Shown here piece by piece: positions 1 to 8,972 of a DNA stretch of 64,000 bases. Under the pieces are notes generated by a model that worked only from the letters and a program-made list of their open reading frames with translations, was not told where the DNA came from and ran no database searches. The position numbers and the translations under genes were made by a program. Position 1 is the stretch's first letter. The number at the start of each line of letters is the position of its first letter. This stretch comes from Nitrosomonas sp. (GTDB lineage: Bacteria > Pseudomonadota > Gammaproteobacteria > Burkholderiales > Nitrosomonadaceae). The stretch is from contig JADJLM010000001.1 of assembly GCA_016710135.1 (NCBI GenBank), positions 1,240,001 through 1,304,000 of the forward strand, given 5' to 3'.

Positions 1-81
1 GATTTCATAGGGAGTCTAAGGATATTTTCAAGAGACGTAGGAAAGGCTGATTACAAGAAACTGATAATACTAAATAGCCAA

Positions 82-837
82 TTAGACTTTCTCAGTATTA
101 AATGAGCCACGGACATCCTTGACCATATACGCTAACTTAGTCACATCCAAAATATGCCATGCCCGTCCCTTACACTCAATAATACCTTGACGCGTAAGCG
201 CAGATATTTCACGTGAAACTTCCTCGCGCCGAGTACTCACATAATTAGCTAATTCCTCATGGGTTGGCGCAGGTGAAATAATAGCTAAGTTCTCAGCTAC
301 TTTGTTCTTATGGGTCAATCGCAATAATTCCGCATGTATGCGATTACGAACGGCCAAGGTACTAAAATCAAAAACCCGCTCAGTTAGACGCCGGACCTGG
401 CCAACTAATCGCTTTAGGATCGCGTTACAAAACTCGGGATAAGTATGGATTAGCTCGAGAAAAGCGCTACTCGGCAATGAAGCGAGTTGTGAATCTTTTA
501 ATGCAACCGCTGTTGCAGACCGAGCTAATCCATCGATGGCGGTTAGTTCCCCAAACATCTCGCCTTCGGGTAAATCACATAAAATAACCTCATCTCCAGA
601 TAGCGAATAATAATGAATCCGAATCATTCCTTTTAAGATAAAGAAAACACTGTTGGTGTGATCTTGATATCTGAGAATTTCTTCGCCAGCATTACAATGT
701 TGCTGATAGCAAGAGCAAGCGCTAATAATTTTGTCTAAATCATTAGGCAAGATATTCTGAAGCTCTTTTATAGAGAAAAATTCTCGCAAACGTATATTGG
801 GTTTGAGATCAAAAAACTCTTCACTCCGAGCATTCAT
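82..837 (-). CDS. Crp/Fnr family transcriptional regulator
   Basis: This 251-residue protein has the two-domain Crp/Fnr layout. Residues about 25-140 form a cyclic-nucleotide-binding-type beta-roll, with GEMFGELTAIDGLARSATA as the phosphate-binding cassette. Residues about 160-235 form a winged helix-turn-helix, with ANYVSTRREEVSREISAL as the recognition region. The cassette keeps the G-E-x-x-R-S/T spacing expected of a cyclic-nucleotide-binding loop, so a cAMP ligand is plausible but not shown. Four cysteines sit around residues 41-48 and 91, without the full FNR iron-sulfur spacing. It is the last gene of a run of five same-strand genes that begins with a CHASE2-cyclase, which makes it a candidate cAMP reader. 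Its start codon is the only in-frame ATG with a full domain downstream. Confidence 0.9.
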   Translation of the reverse strand: MNARSEEFFDLKPNIRLREFFSIKELQNILPNDLDKIISACSCYQQHCNAGEEILRYQDHTNSVFFILKGMIRIHYYSLSGDEVILCDLPEGEMFGELTAIDGLARSATAVALKDSQLASLPSSAFLELIHTYPEFCNAILKRLVGQVRRLTERVFDFSTLAVRNRIHAELLRLTHKNKVAENLAIISPAPTHEELANYVSTRREEVSREISALTRQGIIECKGRAWHILDVTKLAYMVKDVRGSFNTEKV

Positions 838-950
838 ATTTATTCTCTAAGTAGAAATATTTTATTTATCTTTTCTATAGTAAGCTTTATTCTGTATAAA
901 GCTTACTGCTAGTCAATCACTTATATCACTTGGATAAAACTCGCTATTTG

Positions 951-1112
951 TCAGTCTTGCTCCCAATAACCAGCAATCCACGCACCTCCTTCAGAATGAC
1001 CTGGAACCCAATGCCAGCCACCTCCCCTGGGCCTTGGTGACGGCTCTTCATTAATTTCCTCGCTCGAAACATTTGAAACTCGCGAATCTAATTCTAATTC
1101 ATCATTTTTCAT
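951..1112 (-). CDS. 53-residue WXXGXW-motif microprotein
   Basis: This small gene starts with ATG behind a near-perfect ribosome binding site (AGGAGGT, 4 bases spacing). The N-terminal 30 residues are acidic and serine-rich with no signal peptide. The C-terminal half reads WHWVPGHSEGGAWIAGYW, which fits the WXXGXW repeat family (two W-x-x-G-H/Y-W units). The lipoprotein encoded just upstream (1187-1609) ends in a closely matching stretch, WIAGHVEGGAWISGY. The two genes therefore probably share a duplicated C-terminal module. The strong ribosome binding site and motif conservation argue that it is real. Function unknown. Confidence 0.75.
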   Translation of the reverse strand: MKNDELELDSRVSNVSSEEINEEPSPRPRGGGWHWVPGHSEGGAWIAGYWEQD

Positions 1113-1186
1113 TTTACCTCCTCATGCTGGTTAACCAGGAAAATAAATAACAACTTACCTATGAAGATAATAATCAGAGAATGTAT

Positions 1187-1609
1187 TTAATCATCACAAT
1201 AACCACTTATCCATGCACCACCTTCAACATGCCCAGCTATCCAAGATTTACAAGTTGATCCTTTAAATTTAATTAAAGAATAAGATTGAATACTCTCTAT
1301 AGTGAATGTACTTGGAAGTTGGAATCTTTTAACCTCAGTTGCAGCAGATTTAGCAAATGTTATTTCTCCATCTTTACTAACAACTGCTATAAATGATATA
1401 TCAGGGATACCTAATTTTTTTAAAGCAATTTCTACTTCACTTGTTAACACTACATTGGCTAAATTTGCTGTTTCACATTCATTACTTACCGATCTATTTG
1501 CACAATTTTGGTTTACTCCACTTCCCACACCTCCTACTTTGTGAATACCAAACGTATGACACCCTGTTAAGATTAATAAACTAATGAATATACTCGATAT
1601 TGCTTTCAT
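1187..1609 (-). CDS. Small lipoprotein with C-terminal WXXGXW-like motif
   Basis: A 140-residue protein with a clear lipoprotein signal: short basic start, hydrophobic stretch, lipobox LTGC with the acylated cysteine at residue 17. The mature part carries several cysteines and ends SWIAGHVEGGAWISGYCDD, a degenerate WXXGXW pair that matches the end of the 53-residue protein encoded 75 bases downstream. The start follows AAGGAGGG and lies only 9 bases after the stop of the FecR/TPR/beta-barrel gene, so the two are almost certainly cotranscribed. It is probably anchored in the outer or inner membrane on the periplasmic side and may be a partner of that barrel protein. No enzyme motif is visible. 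Confidence 0.8.
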   Translation of the reverse strand: MKAISSIFISLLILTGCHTFGIHKVGGVGSGVNQNCANRSVSNECETANLANVVLTSEVEIALKKLGIPDISFIAVVSKDGEITFAKSAATEVKRFQLPSTFTIESIQSYSLIKFKGSTCKSWIAGHVEGGAWISGYCDD

Positions 1610-1618
1610 TTTCCCTCC

Positions 1619-4600
1619 TTAAAAGTTAAGTGTTAATCGTAAAAAAACTGTTCTACTTGGAATAAAGCGACTAGCAATTGCCTCAGATTGCTGAAAATTT
1701 ATGCTCCTATATAAAAAATCTTGATCTAATAAATTTCTTCCTTCTAAACTCAGAACACCTCTCCGATTAGGCATTCTAAAACCAAGTACTGCATCCCATA
1801 AAAAGAAGCTATCCATACCGGCATTCAACTTAGCTGAATTCCGCTGATCTTCAGGCAAATTTGTAGCTGATCGTTCAGTGTCTTGTAGTACAAACGTTGT
1901 TGTCATTCCAGCAAATAAGCCAGAAGGATCAAAGTAGCTTATGTTGATTGGAGTGCTCAATGTGTTTATCCGATTTACTTCTAAAGGTGGTGTTTTTGCT
2001 TGATCACGCTCAAAATGCTCATATTGAAACTCACTTCTAGCTACCCAATTAGAAATAGGAAGCCAATACAAATAGGTACGGAACAGCTTCTCATGCTGCT
2101 TATCAATGCTACTTAATGTATAGATAGAATCTGGTATTCTCCGAGTAGTAGGCCCTGGTCCATTAAATTGAGGCGCCTCAAGATCACGCTCAGAATATTC
2201 CACACCGCTATATAAATCTTTCGTAAAATTTGCATCAAGCCCAATCCCTTTTCGTTGTGATTTCGTGCCATTCACATCATCAAAGAATTGATTGAAACCG
2301 GCAATTTGAGTTGGTTCTAACGTTTGATTGGCAATCAATGCTGATTTAACCGTTTCAAACCAAGCAAGCCTCAACCGCAGAAAATTGGTTAGGTTTGCTT
2401 GTAATCCAAATTTGGGGTTTAAACTGTTAACATCAAAATCTCTAAATTCTTTGTAAGCATCATAACTAAGCCCAAACGTCCAGTTCATATTTTTGAGATG
2501 ACTAACATTCGCATAGATATATCCATTCGTTCTTTCTCGGGCAAATCCTGGAAGATCAGGATCACAGAAATCATTGCTTAGTCTACTTGACTTACACGCT
2601 TCCCCCTCTCTCCTAGTAAAATCAACATGTCGAATATTGTTAACGTCTGTACGATAAGCACCAACGCCACTTACAAGATTGAAAAAAGCACCCCTCAATA
2701 AATGCTGCGCTTCAGTTTGATAACCTTCATCTTTAATCTTGCTGGTTATATCATCTCTAGTAAAAAACTTTAAATTTTCATCACGATTAACGTATTGCCC
2801 AGAAAATAGTAGATCTTGTTTAGGAGATATCGCATATCTAGCACCAATCCGAGCAATATCTTCATCCAGTGCTCTTCTGCTTCGAGTAAAATTAGGCGGA
2901 TCTGTAGAATCACCTTGTCTTCCAAAATCCATAATTAAATCCCCATGTTCCGTTCCACGTGTTCTAAGTTCAGTCTGAACATTCAATTTAGGCGTAACCG
3001 CATACTGCATGAACGCATTGTAAACATTATGGGCTTGGTCATTGTTTTCCCGGAATCCCTTGGTATCGTAATGAAACTGCCCCACGCTAATCGATGCCTT
3101 GTCATAAACTGCAGAAGCCACTACTTCGTTTCCTAGTGTACTGTTAGATCCGAATAATCCTGAAGCCACCAGTTGGGGTTTATTGCGTTCCGTGAGTGGT
3201 GCAAATTCATTGAATCCTAATGCTGCAGGTCCTGTTCCGGTAATAATGTTTAAATCAGCGACCGCTAGACGGGGTTGCACGGGATTGACATTGATCGGTT
3301 GTAGCAATTGTGCTTGCAATAACTCACTGACGCGTGCAATTTCATGGCGTGGTATGTTTACATAAGCATCCGCCAAGAACCGATGCGCGGAGTGATTTGA
3401 CGGATCATGGCTCAATGATTTGGCCGTTTCCATGATGGCGCGCTTTTCAAATCCTAAGTTATCGTAGATTCTAGCAAGACTAGAGCCTCTGGCTGCTTCG
3501 TCTTTGTCCAATAGTAACTTGGAGCGATACACGGCACGATTGTTGTTGAGTTCGATGGATTTCTGAATATCACGTAGTGCTTCCACCGGCCGGTTCTGGG
3601 TTTGTTTTTGAATCGCATCATAAAACCAAGGGGTGGGATCATTGGGATCGCGTTCTTTGGCGAGATCAAATTGTGTACCTGCTAATGAATAACGCTTTTC
3701 TTCAAAGTAAGCCTTACCCAAGTAGCTACGTACTAGGGAATTAGCAGGATCTAAGCTTGCAGCAATTTCAAGCTCGATGCGTCCTGTTTCGAGCTTACCC
3801 TCGCGAATAAGTGCCAATCCTAACCCAAGTCGCGGCATGGGATCAGCTTGATCGAGTTGAATGGCTTTAGCGAATGTTGCTTTGGCTTTGCTGGTGTCGA
3901 TCTGTAATAGATGGGCAAATCCTAATACGGTTTGGGTTTTCCCTAAGTTAGGATTAAGGCTCACTGCTTGTTGTGCGGATTCCAATGCACGGTCGAGATA
4001 GCCGGTAGACATCTGTAATTCTGATAAGCGTGCCCAAACCAAAGCATTTTTACCATCGAGGCGCAGGGCTTCTTCGACACTACCTAGAGCTTCTTCAATT
4101 TGAAAATGGGCTTGGTATGCATAAGAAAGTGCCAATCGTGCGGTCGGTGAAGTGCGGTCTATATCAACGGCTTGTTGCGCATGCTGTAATGCGGCTTCTT
4201 TATCATTTTGTACCACTGCAATGATCGCTTGTAACGCATAGGCTTCGCTGTCATTGGGTTGAGTTTGGAGGGCTAGCGCGATATCGTTTCTTGCTTCTAT
4301 CACACGTCCCAGTGTTAAATAGAGCCCAGCGCGATAAGTGAGTAATTGAGCGTTGAGGGTACTTTGATCCAGCGTTTCCAGTACAGAGAGTGCTTCAAAT
4401 GCATTACCCTGGCGGTAGTATTCCAGCGATTCACGAACACTGGATTGCAAAGCTTGAGGAAGCTGTTGTTCAATCACACGGGGATCGATAATCGCGGGAT
4501 AATACAGCGCCCATTGCACGGCATCGAGGGAGCGAATGATCGCTTCTTTTTGGGGTTTCTGATCTTTATAGGCAATGCCCACTTCTTGGTCGATTAGTAC

Positions 4601-5170
4601 GATACTACCTTGATCATTACTTGCAGTGACTTGCCCCTCATAAACCACAACATGAGTTCTTTCAGATTCAACCGCTACACTAAATTCCGTTCCATCAACA
4701 CCCGCATTCATATAGGGCGTTCTAATTTCAAACGGTTCAGGCGTCCGGGTTATCACATGCAATACACCCTGCAACAATTCCAGCAGCGTTGCTTTTCTTT
4801 GTGCAGTACTCGCTTCAGGCTGCTTGAACATAATGGTCGTCTTCTCACCCAGACGCAACATGCTTTCATTCTTTTGCCTCAGCGCAACCCGACCCCGAGC
4901 GCGCACCCTTAACATATCACCAGCGCACAACCCTTCACCGCTAACGACACGTTTCCAAGCTCGCTCCCCTGATCTGAGAACTTCTGCTATCCCTTCTACA
5001 GCAACAATCTGCGCGTACTGGTCTGGACAGTTGATGAAATTAGGTTTCACATCACTTGCAACTGAAAGCCGTGAATAAGAAAAATGAAGCAGAGTAAGCA
5101 GTGCCAGCATCACAGAGTGCCATCGCATCTGATGCTCGAATAAAACTGTCCCCCATCGCCTCGCTTTCAT
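1619..5170 (-). CDS. FecR domain / TPR / outer membrane beta-barrel fusion protein
   Basis: An 1183-residue secreted protein. Residues 1-38 look like a signal peptide (an internal ATG at residue 16 is a possible alternative start). Residues about 50-215 form a FecR-type domain (VAVEGIAEVLRSGE, then LLELLQGVLHVITR and VDGTEFSVAVE). Residues about 250-630 are a long run of TPR units with the usual W/L-G-Y-A-P spacing. The last roughly 500 residues alternate like a beta-barrel and end in aromatic F (FLRLTLNF), typical of an outer membrane protein. The barrel lacks a clear plug domain. In known families FecR domains sense or relay signals in the periplasm; here one appears tethered to its own barrel. 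It lies downstream of a CHASE2-cyclase and 9 bases upstream of a small lipoprotein. Confidence 0.88.
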   Translation of the reverse strand: MKARRWGTVLFEHQMRWHSVMLALLTLLHFSYSRLSVASDVKPNFINCPDQYAQIVAVEGIAEVLRSGERAWKRVVSGEGLCAGDMLRVRARGRVALRQKNESMLRLGEKTTIMFKQPEASTAQRKATLLELLQGVLHVITRTPEPFEIRTPYMNAGVDGTEFSVAVESERTHVVVYEGQVTASNDQGSIVLIDQEVGIAYKDQKPQKEAIIRSLDAVQWALYYPAIIDPRVIEQQLPQALQSSVRESLEYYRQGNAFEALSVLETLDQSTLNAQLLTYRAGLYLTLGRVIEARNDIALALQTQPNDSEAYALQAIIAVVQNDKEAALQHAQQAVDIDRTSPTARLALSYAYQAHFQIEEALGSVEEALRLDGKNALVWARLSELQMSTGYLDRALESAQQAVSLNPNLGKTQTVLGFAHLLQIDTSKAKATFAKAIQLDQADPMPRLGLGLALIREGKLETGRIELEIAASLDPANSLVRSYLGKAYFEEKRYSLAGTQFDLAKERDPNDPTPWFYDAIQKQTQNRPVEALRDIQKSIELNNNRAVYRSKLLLDKDEAARGSSLARIYDNLGFEKRAIMETAKSLSHDPSNHSAHRFLADAYVNIPRHEIARVSELLQAQLLQPINVNPVQPRLAVADLNIITGTGPAALGFNEFAPLTERNKPQLVASGLFGSNSTLGNEVVASAVYDKASISVGQFHYDTKGFRENNDQAHNVYNAFMQYAVTPKLNVQTELRTRGTEHGDLIMDFGRQGDSTDPPNFTRSRRALDEDIARIGARYAISPKQDLLFSGQYVNRDENLKFFTRDDITSKIKDEGYQTEAQHLLRGAFFNLVSGVGAYRTDVNNIRHVDFTRREGEACKSSRLSNDFCDPDLPGFARERTNGYIYANVSHLKNMNWTFGLSYDAYKEFRDFDVNSLNPKFGLQANLTNFLRLRLAWFETVKSALIANQTLEPTQIAGFNQFFDDVNGTKSQRKGIGLDANFTKDLYSGVEYSERDLEAPQFNGPGPTTRRIPDSIYTLSSIDKQHEKLFRTYLYWLPISNWVARSEFQYEHFERDQAKTPPLEVNRINTLSTPINISYFDPSGLFAGMTTTFVLQDTERSATNLPEDQRNSAKLNAGMDSFFLWDAVLGFRMPNRRGVLSLEGRNLLDQDFLYRSINFQQSEAIASRFIPSRTVFLRLTLNF

Positions 5171-5365
5171 AATAGCAACCTAATTAATATTATTTATTCT
5201 TTGAAGGTCGTCCGCCTCCTTACTTTCCTTCACCGAGAAAACCACACCTGCATTATTGATAATAGCATATCTGATTCTTTTTATTCAGCGTGTGATTTTT
5301 CTCACTGATTCTTTTTATAACTAAGTATGATGATAGTTTTAAGACATAGCTTTTAAATCGATCAT

Positions 5366-7720
5366 CTATTTTCCTGAAAGATAGGTGATTGCATCCCAAG
5401 CGACGGGTGAAACTTTCAAATATGTTTCACAACGATTTAAAAAGAACTGAGAAGGACCATCATTGGGGAACTTCTCTAGAATCTCGAGTAAATCTTGCTT
5501 TGCAACAATCCAATTCTGAGCTTCATAGACCTGGATAAACTTAGCAAAGGCTTTACAAAGCCAAATTTGGTCGACAGTCGCCTTCGCTTTAAAGTTAATC
5601 AATTCAGCAAGATTTATCGGATTTGATTTGCCATGCAGCAATACTTTTCCCAAAGGACGAATCAGAAAATGATCCAATCCTTGGAGCACATCAGTAGAAA
5701 GCAATATCTTGGTTTGGAAATGTTTATTGGCGCTTTGAATCCGATTAGCTGAATTTACCAAGTCGCCCACTGCACGATATTCATAATGATCGACCGTCCC
5801 AACGTTGCCGACTATCACTTCCCCAATATGGAGCCCAATGCGTGTGGGTAATACTGTGTCTGGATGACTTCGATTGAATAATTCTACCGCATTGATAATT
5901 TCAAGGGCAGCTCTACAAGCTTGCTCACAGTGTAGCTTTGATAAATTAGGTTCTGTCCATATCGCGAGCATGGCATCACCTTTTACATCTGAAATGAGCC
6001 CTCTATGCGCCTTAACAGGTTCAAATAACATTGAGTAATACTCGTTCATGAGAACCATGAGCTCAGTAGGACGCATCTTTTCACTTAATTCAGTATATCG
6101 ATCAGCATCGGTATCCATACAAATACCATGCAGCAAATGCCCTCTCGCAGTCTCTAACCCTGAGTTATGAATAAAATCATTCACCACTTTATCAGGCACA
6201 TATTTCCCAAATGCTTGCTGAATCCTTACTTTTTCTCTATTTGATTCAACGTATTTTAAAGATAAGGCAATACTGAACCCCAAGCCAGTTTGTAACAGCG
6301 GAATAGCTAATGGCACCCACAAATTCTTAGTTTCAAACAACTGATAGGCTGAAAAATAATAAATTAAGAGGAATAGAGCGACCACAGAGAAAACAACTCT
6401 ATCTGGTAACGCGAAGAAAAAAATGCAAACCATAAAACCAAACAAAAACACGAGTATCGCTGCATATTCCTGCGTAATGGGATTTAATGTTCGGTTTTCT
6501 AACAAATTTGCAAAAGCAGTCGCTGCAATTTCTACCCCGTTAATCTGCAACCCGTCCGATTGTTTAAAAACAGTTGTATAGTCGTCTCTCAGTTTATCCT
6601 GTTCACCAAATTTAGCTGCCGACACGCCAACAAAAACTACTTTTCCTTTTAAATTGAGTGAGTTGCTCTGAGAATGATCCTGCTGCAGTGCTTGATAGTA
6701 GGGTATCGTTCGAATAGATCGAGGAGGACCATAAAAATTTAAGTAGCGCTTCTCATGGCCGGCATAAAGTTCGGCCAATGCTTGTAACATGTTTTTTGTC
6801 CGAGCATCGATTCCAGTGCTGTGATCTAGCGCATTAATAAACTGATCTTTTAATGCTGGCTTTTCAACAAACTGTCCTCGGAGCCAGTAAATTAGCGACT
6901 CAATTTCGATACTCTCGTCATTTGCAGCAGGTTGATTCAATCGAATTGCAGGATCAATTTGTTGCAATAAATGAGCAAACAGATCAACAGTATCCAGCGC
7001 AAAAACCTGTAATGCAACTGTCGGTAATAAAGGAATACCGCCTGCATCCTCTTTAAACGTCCAGTAATAAGTAACTACTCCTCTGGGCAAAACAAAAGGA
7101 GCCGTTGCTTGCGCCGCATCGGAAATCATCGGTAATGCAGATCGATGCCAGGTACCACGCAGCCCTACCGATTTACTGAAATAATATTGATGACTTTCAT
7201 CCTGATCCAAGTTTTTAGCAGATAGCGATTCAATATTACAGACTTCAGGCTGCTCATCCATCTGATAAGGAAGATCATCAATATCTCTGGAGTCAACTAA
7301 TTCTTCTACAAGAATGACGTTACCCGCGTTCTTAATGGCTTGGACTAAATTGTCATTATCTTCAGGGTCACTTCCACACCCTCTAAACCTTAAATCAAAT
7401 ACGATAACTTTGACTTTCTCTTCGATAAGACGCTTAATTAATTCAGCATGAAGTGTACGAGGCCATTTACTTGGATCAATCGTATTACTAGCTATATGGT
7501 TATTTTCTTTAAGCTTTGAGGCTGAAAATTGATCGATTGCAATCACAACCACATCAGACGGCGTGGCGTTAACACCACGCAAATGAAAAAAAACGTTCAA
7601 ACCAAATTTTTCATCAAGCGCTAACCCGAGGGGTAATAGATATAAAACAATTCCAACTAACCCAATAAGAAATGAGATAAGTAGCTTTTTACCGTATTTC
7701 TGCACGATGGTGGTAATCAC
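5366..7720 (-). CDS. CHASE2 sensor adenylate/guanylate cyclase
   Basis: A 784-residue membrane receptor. One N-terminal membrane helix (residues about 12-34) is followed by a large extracytoplasmic CHASE2 domain (to about 410), then a cluster of membrane helices (about 420-500) and a cytoplasmic class III cyclase domain (about 510-720). The metal-binding aspartates appear in MDTDADRYT and SDVKGDAM. The transition-state region reads YRAVGDLVNSANRI; the usual Thr of adenylate cyclases is Arg here, so the nucleotide specificity is uncertain. The start is GTG without a good ribosome binding site. The next gene on the strand is the FecR/TPR barrel, 195 bases on. This pairing suggests that it turns an envelope signal into a cyclic nucleotide. 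Confidence 0.92.
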   Translation of the reverse strand: MITTIVQKYGKKLLISFLIGLVGIVLYLLPLGLALDEKFGLNVFFHLRGVNATPSDVVVIAIDQFSASKLKENNHIASNTIDPSKWPRTLHAELIKRLIEEKVKVIVFDLRFRGCGSDPEDNDNLVQAIKNAGNVILVEELVDSRDIDDLPYQMDEQPEVCNIESLSAKNLDQDESHQYYFSKSVGLRGTWHRSALPMISDAAQATAPFVLPRGVVTYYWTFKEDAGGIPLLPTVALQVFALDTVDLFAHLLQQIDPAIRLNQPAANDESIEIESLIYWLRGQFVEKPALKDQFINALDHSTGIDARTKNMLQALAELYAGHEKRYLNFYGPPRSIRTIPYYQALQQDHSQSNSLNLKGKVVFVGVSAAKFGEQDKLRDDYTTVFKQSDGLQINGVEIAATAFANLLENRTLNPITQEYAAILVFLFGFMVCIFFFALPDRVVFSVVALFLLIYYFSAYQLFETKNLWVPLAIPLLQTGLGFSIALSLKYVESNREKVRIQQAFGKYVPDKVVNDFIHNSGLETARGHLLHGICMDTDADRYTELSEKMRPTELMVLMNEYYSMLFEPVKAHRGLISDVKGDAMLAIWTEPNLSKLHCEQACRAALEIINAVELFNRSHPDTVLPTRIGLHIGEVIVGNVGTVDHYEYRAVGDLVNSANRIQSANKHFQTKILLSTDVLQGLDHFLIRPLGKVLLHGKSNPINLAELINFKAKATVDQIWLCKAFAKFIQVYEAQNWIVAKQDLLEILEKFPNDGPSQFFLNRCETYLKVSPVAWDAITYLSGK

Positions 7721-7922
7721 ATAGGATTAGATGGAAAACACTAAAATTTACACCTGACAAACAGCCTACACTGTTATATCATAGCTATACAAGTGTTAGA
7801 AAGTATAAGTAGAGATTGGATCTACAGAGTCGGTTCGACTAAGTTTATAGCCAAACTAGGTCATTGTTTTGGAAGTATCTGATGGGTATTTATTAACTTC
7901 AATAAATCAAAAGGAGCAAGAA

Positions 7923-8144
7923 ATGAAAAAATTGGTAGCAATTGCACTTTCAGCTATGTTAATCGCTGGGTCCACCTTTGTATTTGCAAGTGGAAACAAA
8001 GAATCTAAACTTGAACCACAACGCGCACAAGAAATATTGAATCAAATGGGCTGTAAAGACAAAAAACCTGAAGAAACGATCAAAGATCGTACAAATGGGT
8101 CAATCGTAAAATGTGGTGATGTTAAGCCGCTCGCAAAGCAATAA
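7923..8144 (+). CDS. Small secreted protein of unknown function
   Basis: The chosen start (MKKLVAIALSAML...) follows AAAGGAGCAAGAA and gives a 73-residue protein; the reading frame is open 18 codons further upstream but without a ribosome binding site. Residues 1-22 are a textbook signal peptide ending in FAS/FA-SG. The mature protein is about 50 residues, basic, with two cysteines (GCKDKK and VKCGD) that could form a disulfide in the periplasm. It stands alone between two minus-strand blocks. No family was recognised. Confidence 0.75.
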   Translation: MKKLVAIALSAMLIAGSTFVFASGNKESKLEPQRAQEILNQMGCKDKKPEETIKDRTNGSIVKCGDVKPLAKQ

Positions 8145-8162
8145 TCGATAATATAAATGCTC

Positions 8163-8213
8163 TTTTAGGCTACTATAAAGCAATGATCCTTTTGCTTGTA
8201 GTAGCCTAAAAAA
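8163..8213. terminator. Inverted repeat between convergent genes, probable bidirectional terminator
   Basis: Thirteen-base perfect arms (TTTTAGGCTACTA and its complement at 8199-8211) enclose a second, shorter stem (AAGCAA/TTGCTT). It lies exactly between the convergent ends of the small secreted protein gene and fliA. The U-rich part is inside the stem rather than after it, so it is not a classic intrinsic terminator. Confidence 0.55.
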
Positions 8214-8254
8214 CAGTGGCTATTTAAATTCGTAATAAATAGTTAAGTAGCTTT

Positions 8255-8965
8255 TTACTGATTTCTTAGTTTAGTACGTAGCCGAGCAATTGCTTGAGAA
8301 TGAATCTGACAAACTCGTGACTCACTGACGCCAAGTACTTCCCCTATTTCTCGTAAATTCATTTCTTGCTCGTAGTGCATTCCCATAACCTCTTTTTCTC
8401 GGGTCGGTAATTTATCGATCGCCGATACCAAAAGCTGACGCAGATTCTTATCTACTAATATTTCAAGTGGCTCATTTCCAGAATCTGAGCATAAACGATC
8501 TAGAAAGTGATCTTCATCATCATTCTGAAAATCCTCATAGTAGATCAATTGCCCGCCACGCGCATCTTGAAGTGCTCCATGGTATTCTTCCAAGGATATA
8601 TTTAATTCTTTAGCTATTTCTTGCTCAGTTGGAGGGCATCCTAGCTTCTGTTCAAGTGAACGCATCGCCACTTCGATTTGTCTCATTTTTTTCCGCAGGC
8701 TACGGGGTAACCAATCTGATTCGCGTAATTCATCCAGTATCGATCCCCGAATCCTTTGTGCTGCATAACTTTCAAACTGCCGCCCATAAGCACCTTCGTA
8801 ACGATTAATCGCATCGAGTAAACCAATCATCCCAGCTTGAATCAGATCATCCACCTCGACACTGGCTGGTAGCTTCATCATCATATGATGGGCAATTCGT
8901 TTTACGAGTGGAGCAAATTCGACCACAAATTGCTCTTTATCAATAATTCCAGAAGTTGTATACAT
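8255..8965 (-). CDS. fliA: Flagellar sigma factor FliA (sigma-28)
   Basis: A 236-residue sigma-70 family protein with region 2 (VDDLIQAGMIGLLDAINRYE, ...SILDELRESDWLPRS), region 3 (GCPPTEQEIAKELNISLEEY) and region 4 (LPTREKEVMGMHYEQEMNLREIGEVLGVSESRVCQIHSQA). Length and the DWLPRS motif are typical of FliA, which directs RNA polymerase to late flagellar and chemotaxis promoters. It follows flhG by 7 bases, the usual end of the flhB-flhA-flhF-flhG-fliA cluster. It is intact, in contrast to flhA and flhB upstream. Confidence 0.96.
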   Translation of the reverse strand: MYTTSGIIDKEQFVVEFAPLVKRIAHHMMMKLPASVEVDDLIQAGMIGLLDAINRYEGAYGRQFESYAAQRIRGSILDELRESDWLPRSLRKKMRQIEVAMRSLEQKLGCPPTEQEIAKELNISLEEYHGALQDARGGQLIYYEDFQNDDEDHFLDRLCSDSGNEPLEILVDKNLRQLLVSAIDKLPTREKEVMGMHYEQEMNLREIGEVLGVSESRVCQIHSQAIARLRTKLRNQ

Positions 8966-8972
8966 AGGCTAA

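Noticed and set aside
1302..4912. Several open frames of 60-100 codons on the plus strand opposite the lipoprotein and the FecR/TPR/barrel gene
   Set aside because: They lie antisense to well-supported genes, lack ribosome binding sites and have no recognisable domains.
8163..8213. Classic rho-independent terminator
   Set aside because: The hairpin is strong but the U-run lies within the stem, so it is listed only as a probable bidirectional terminator.
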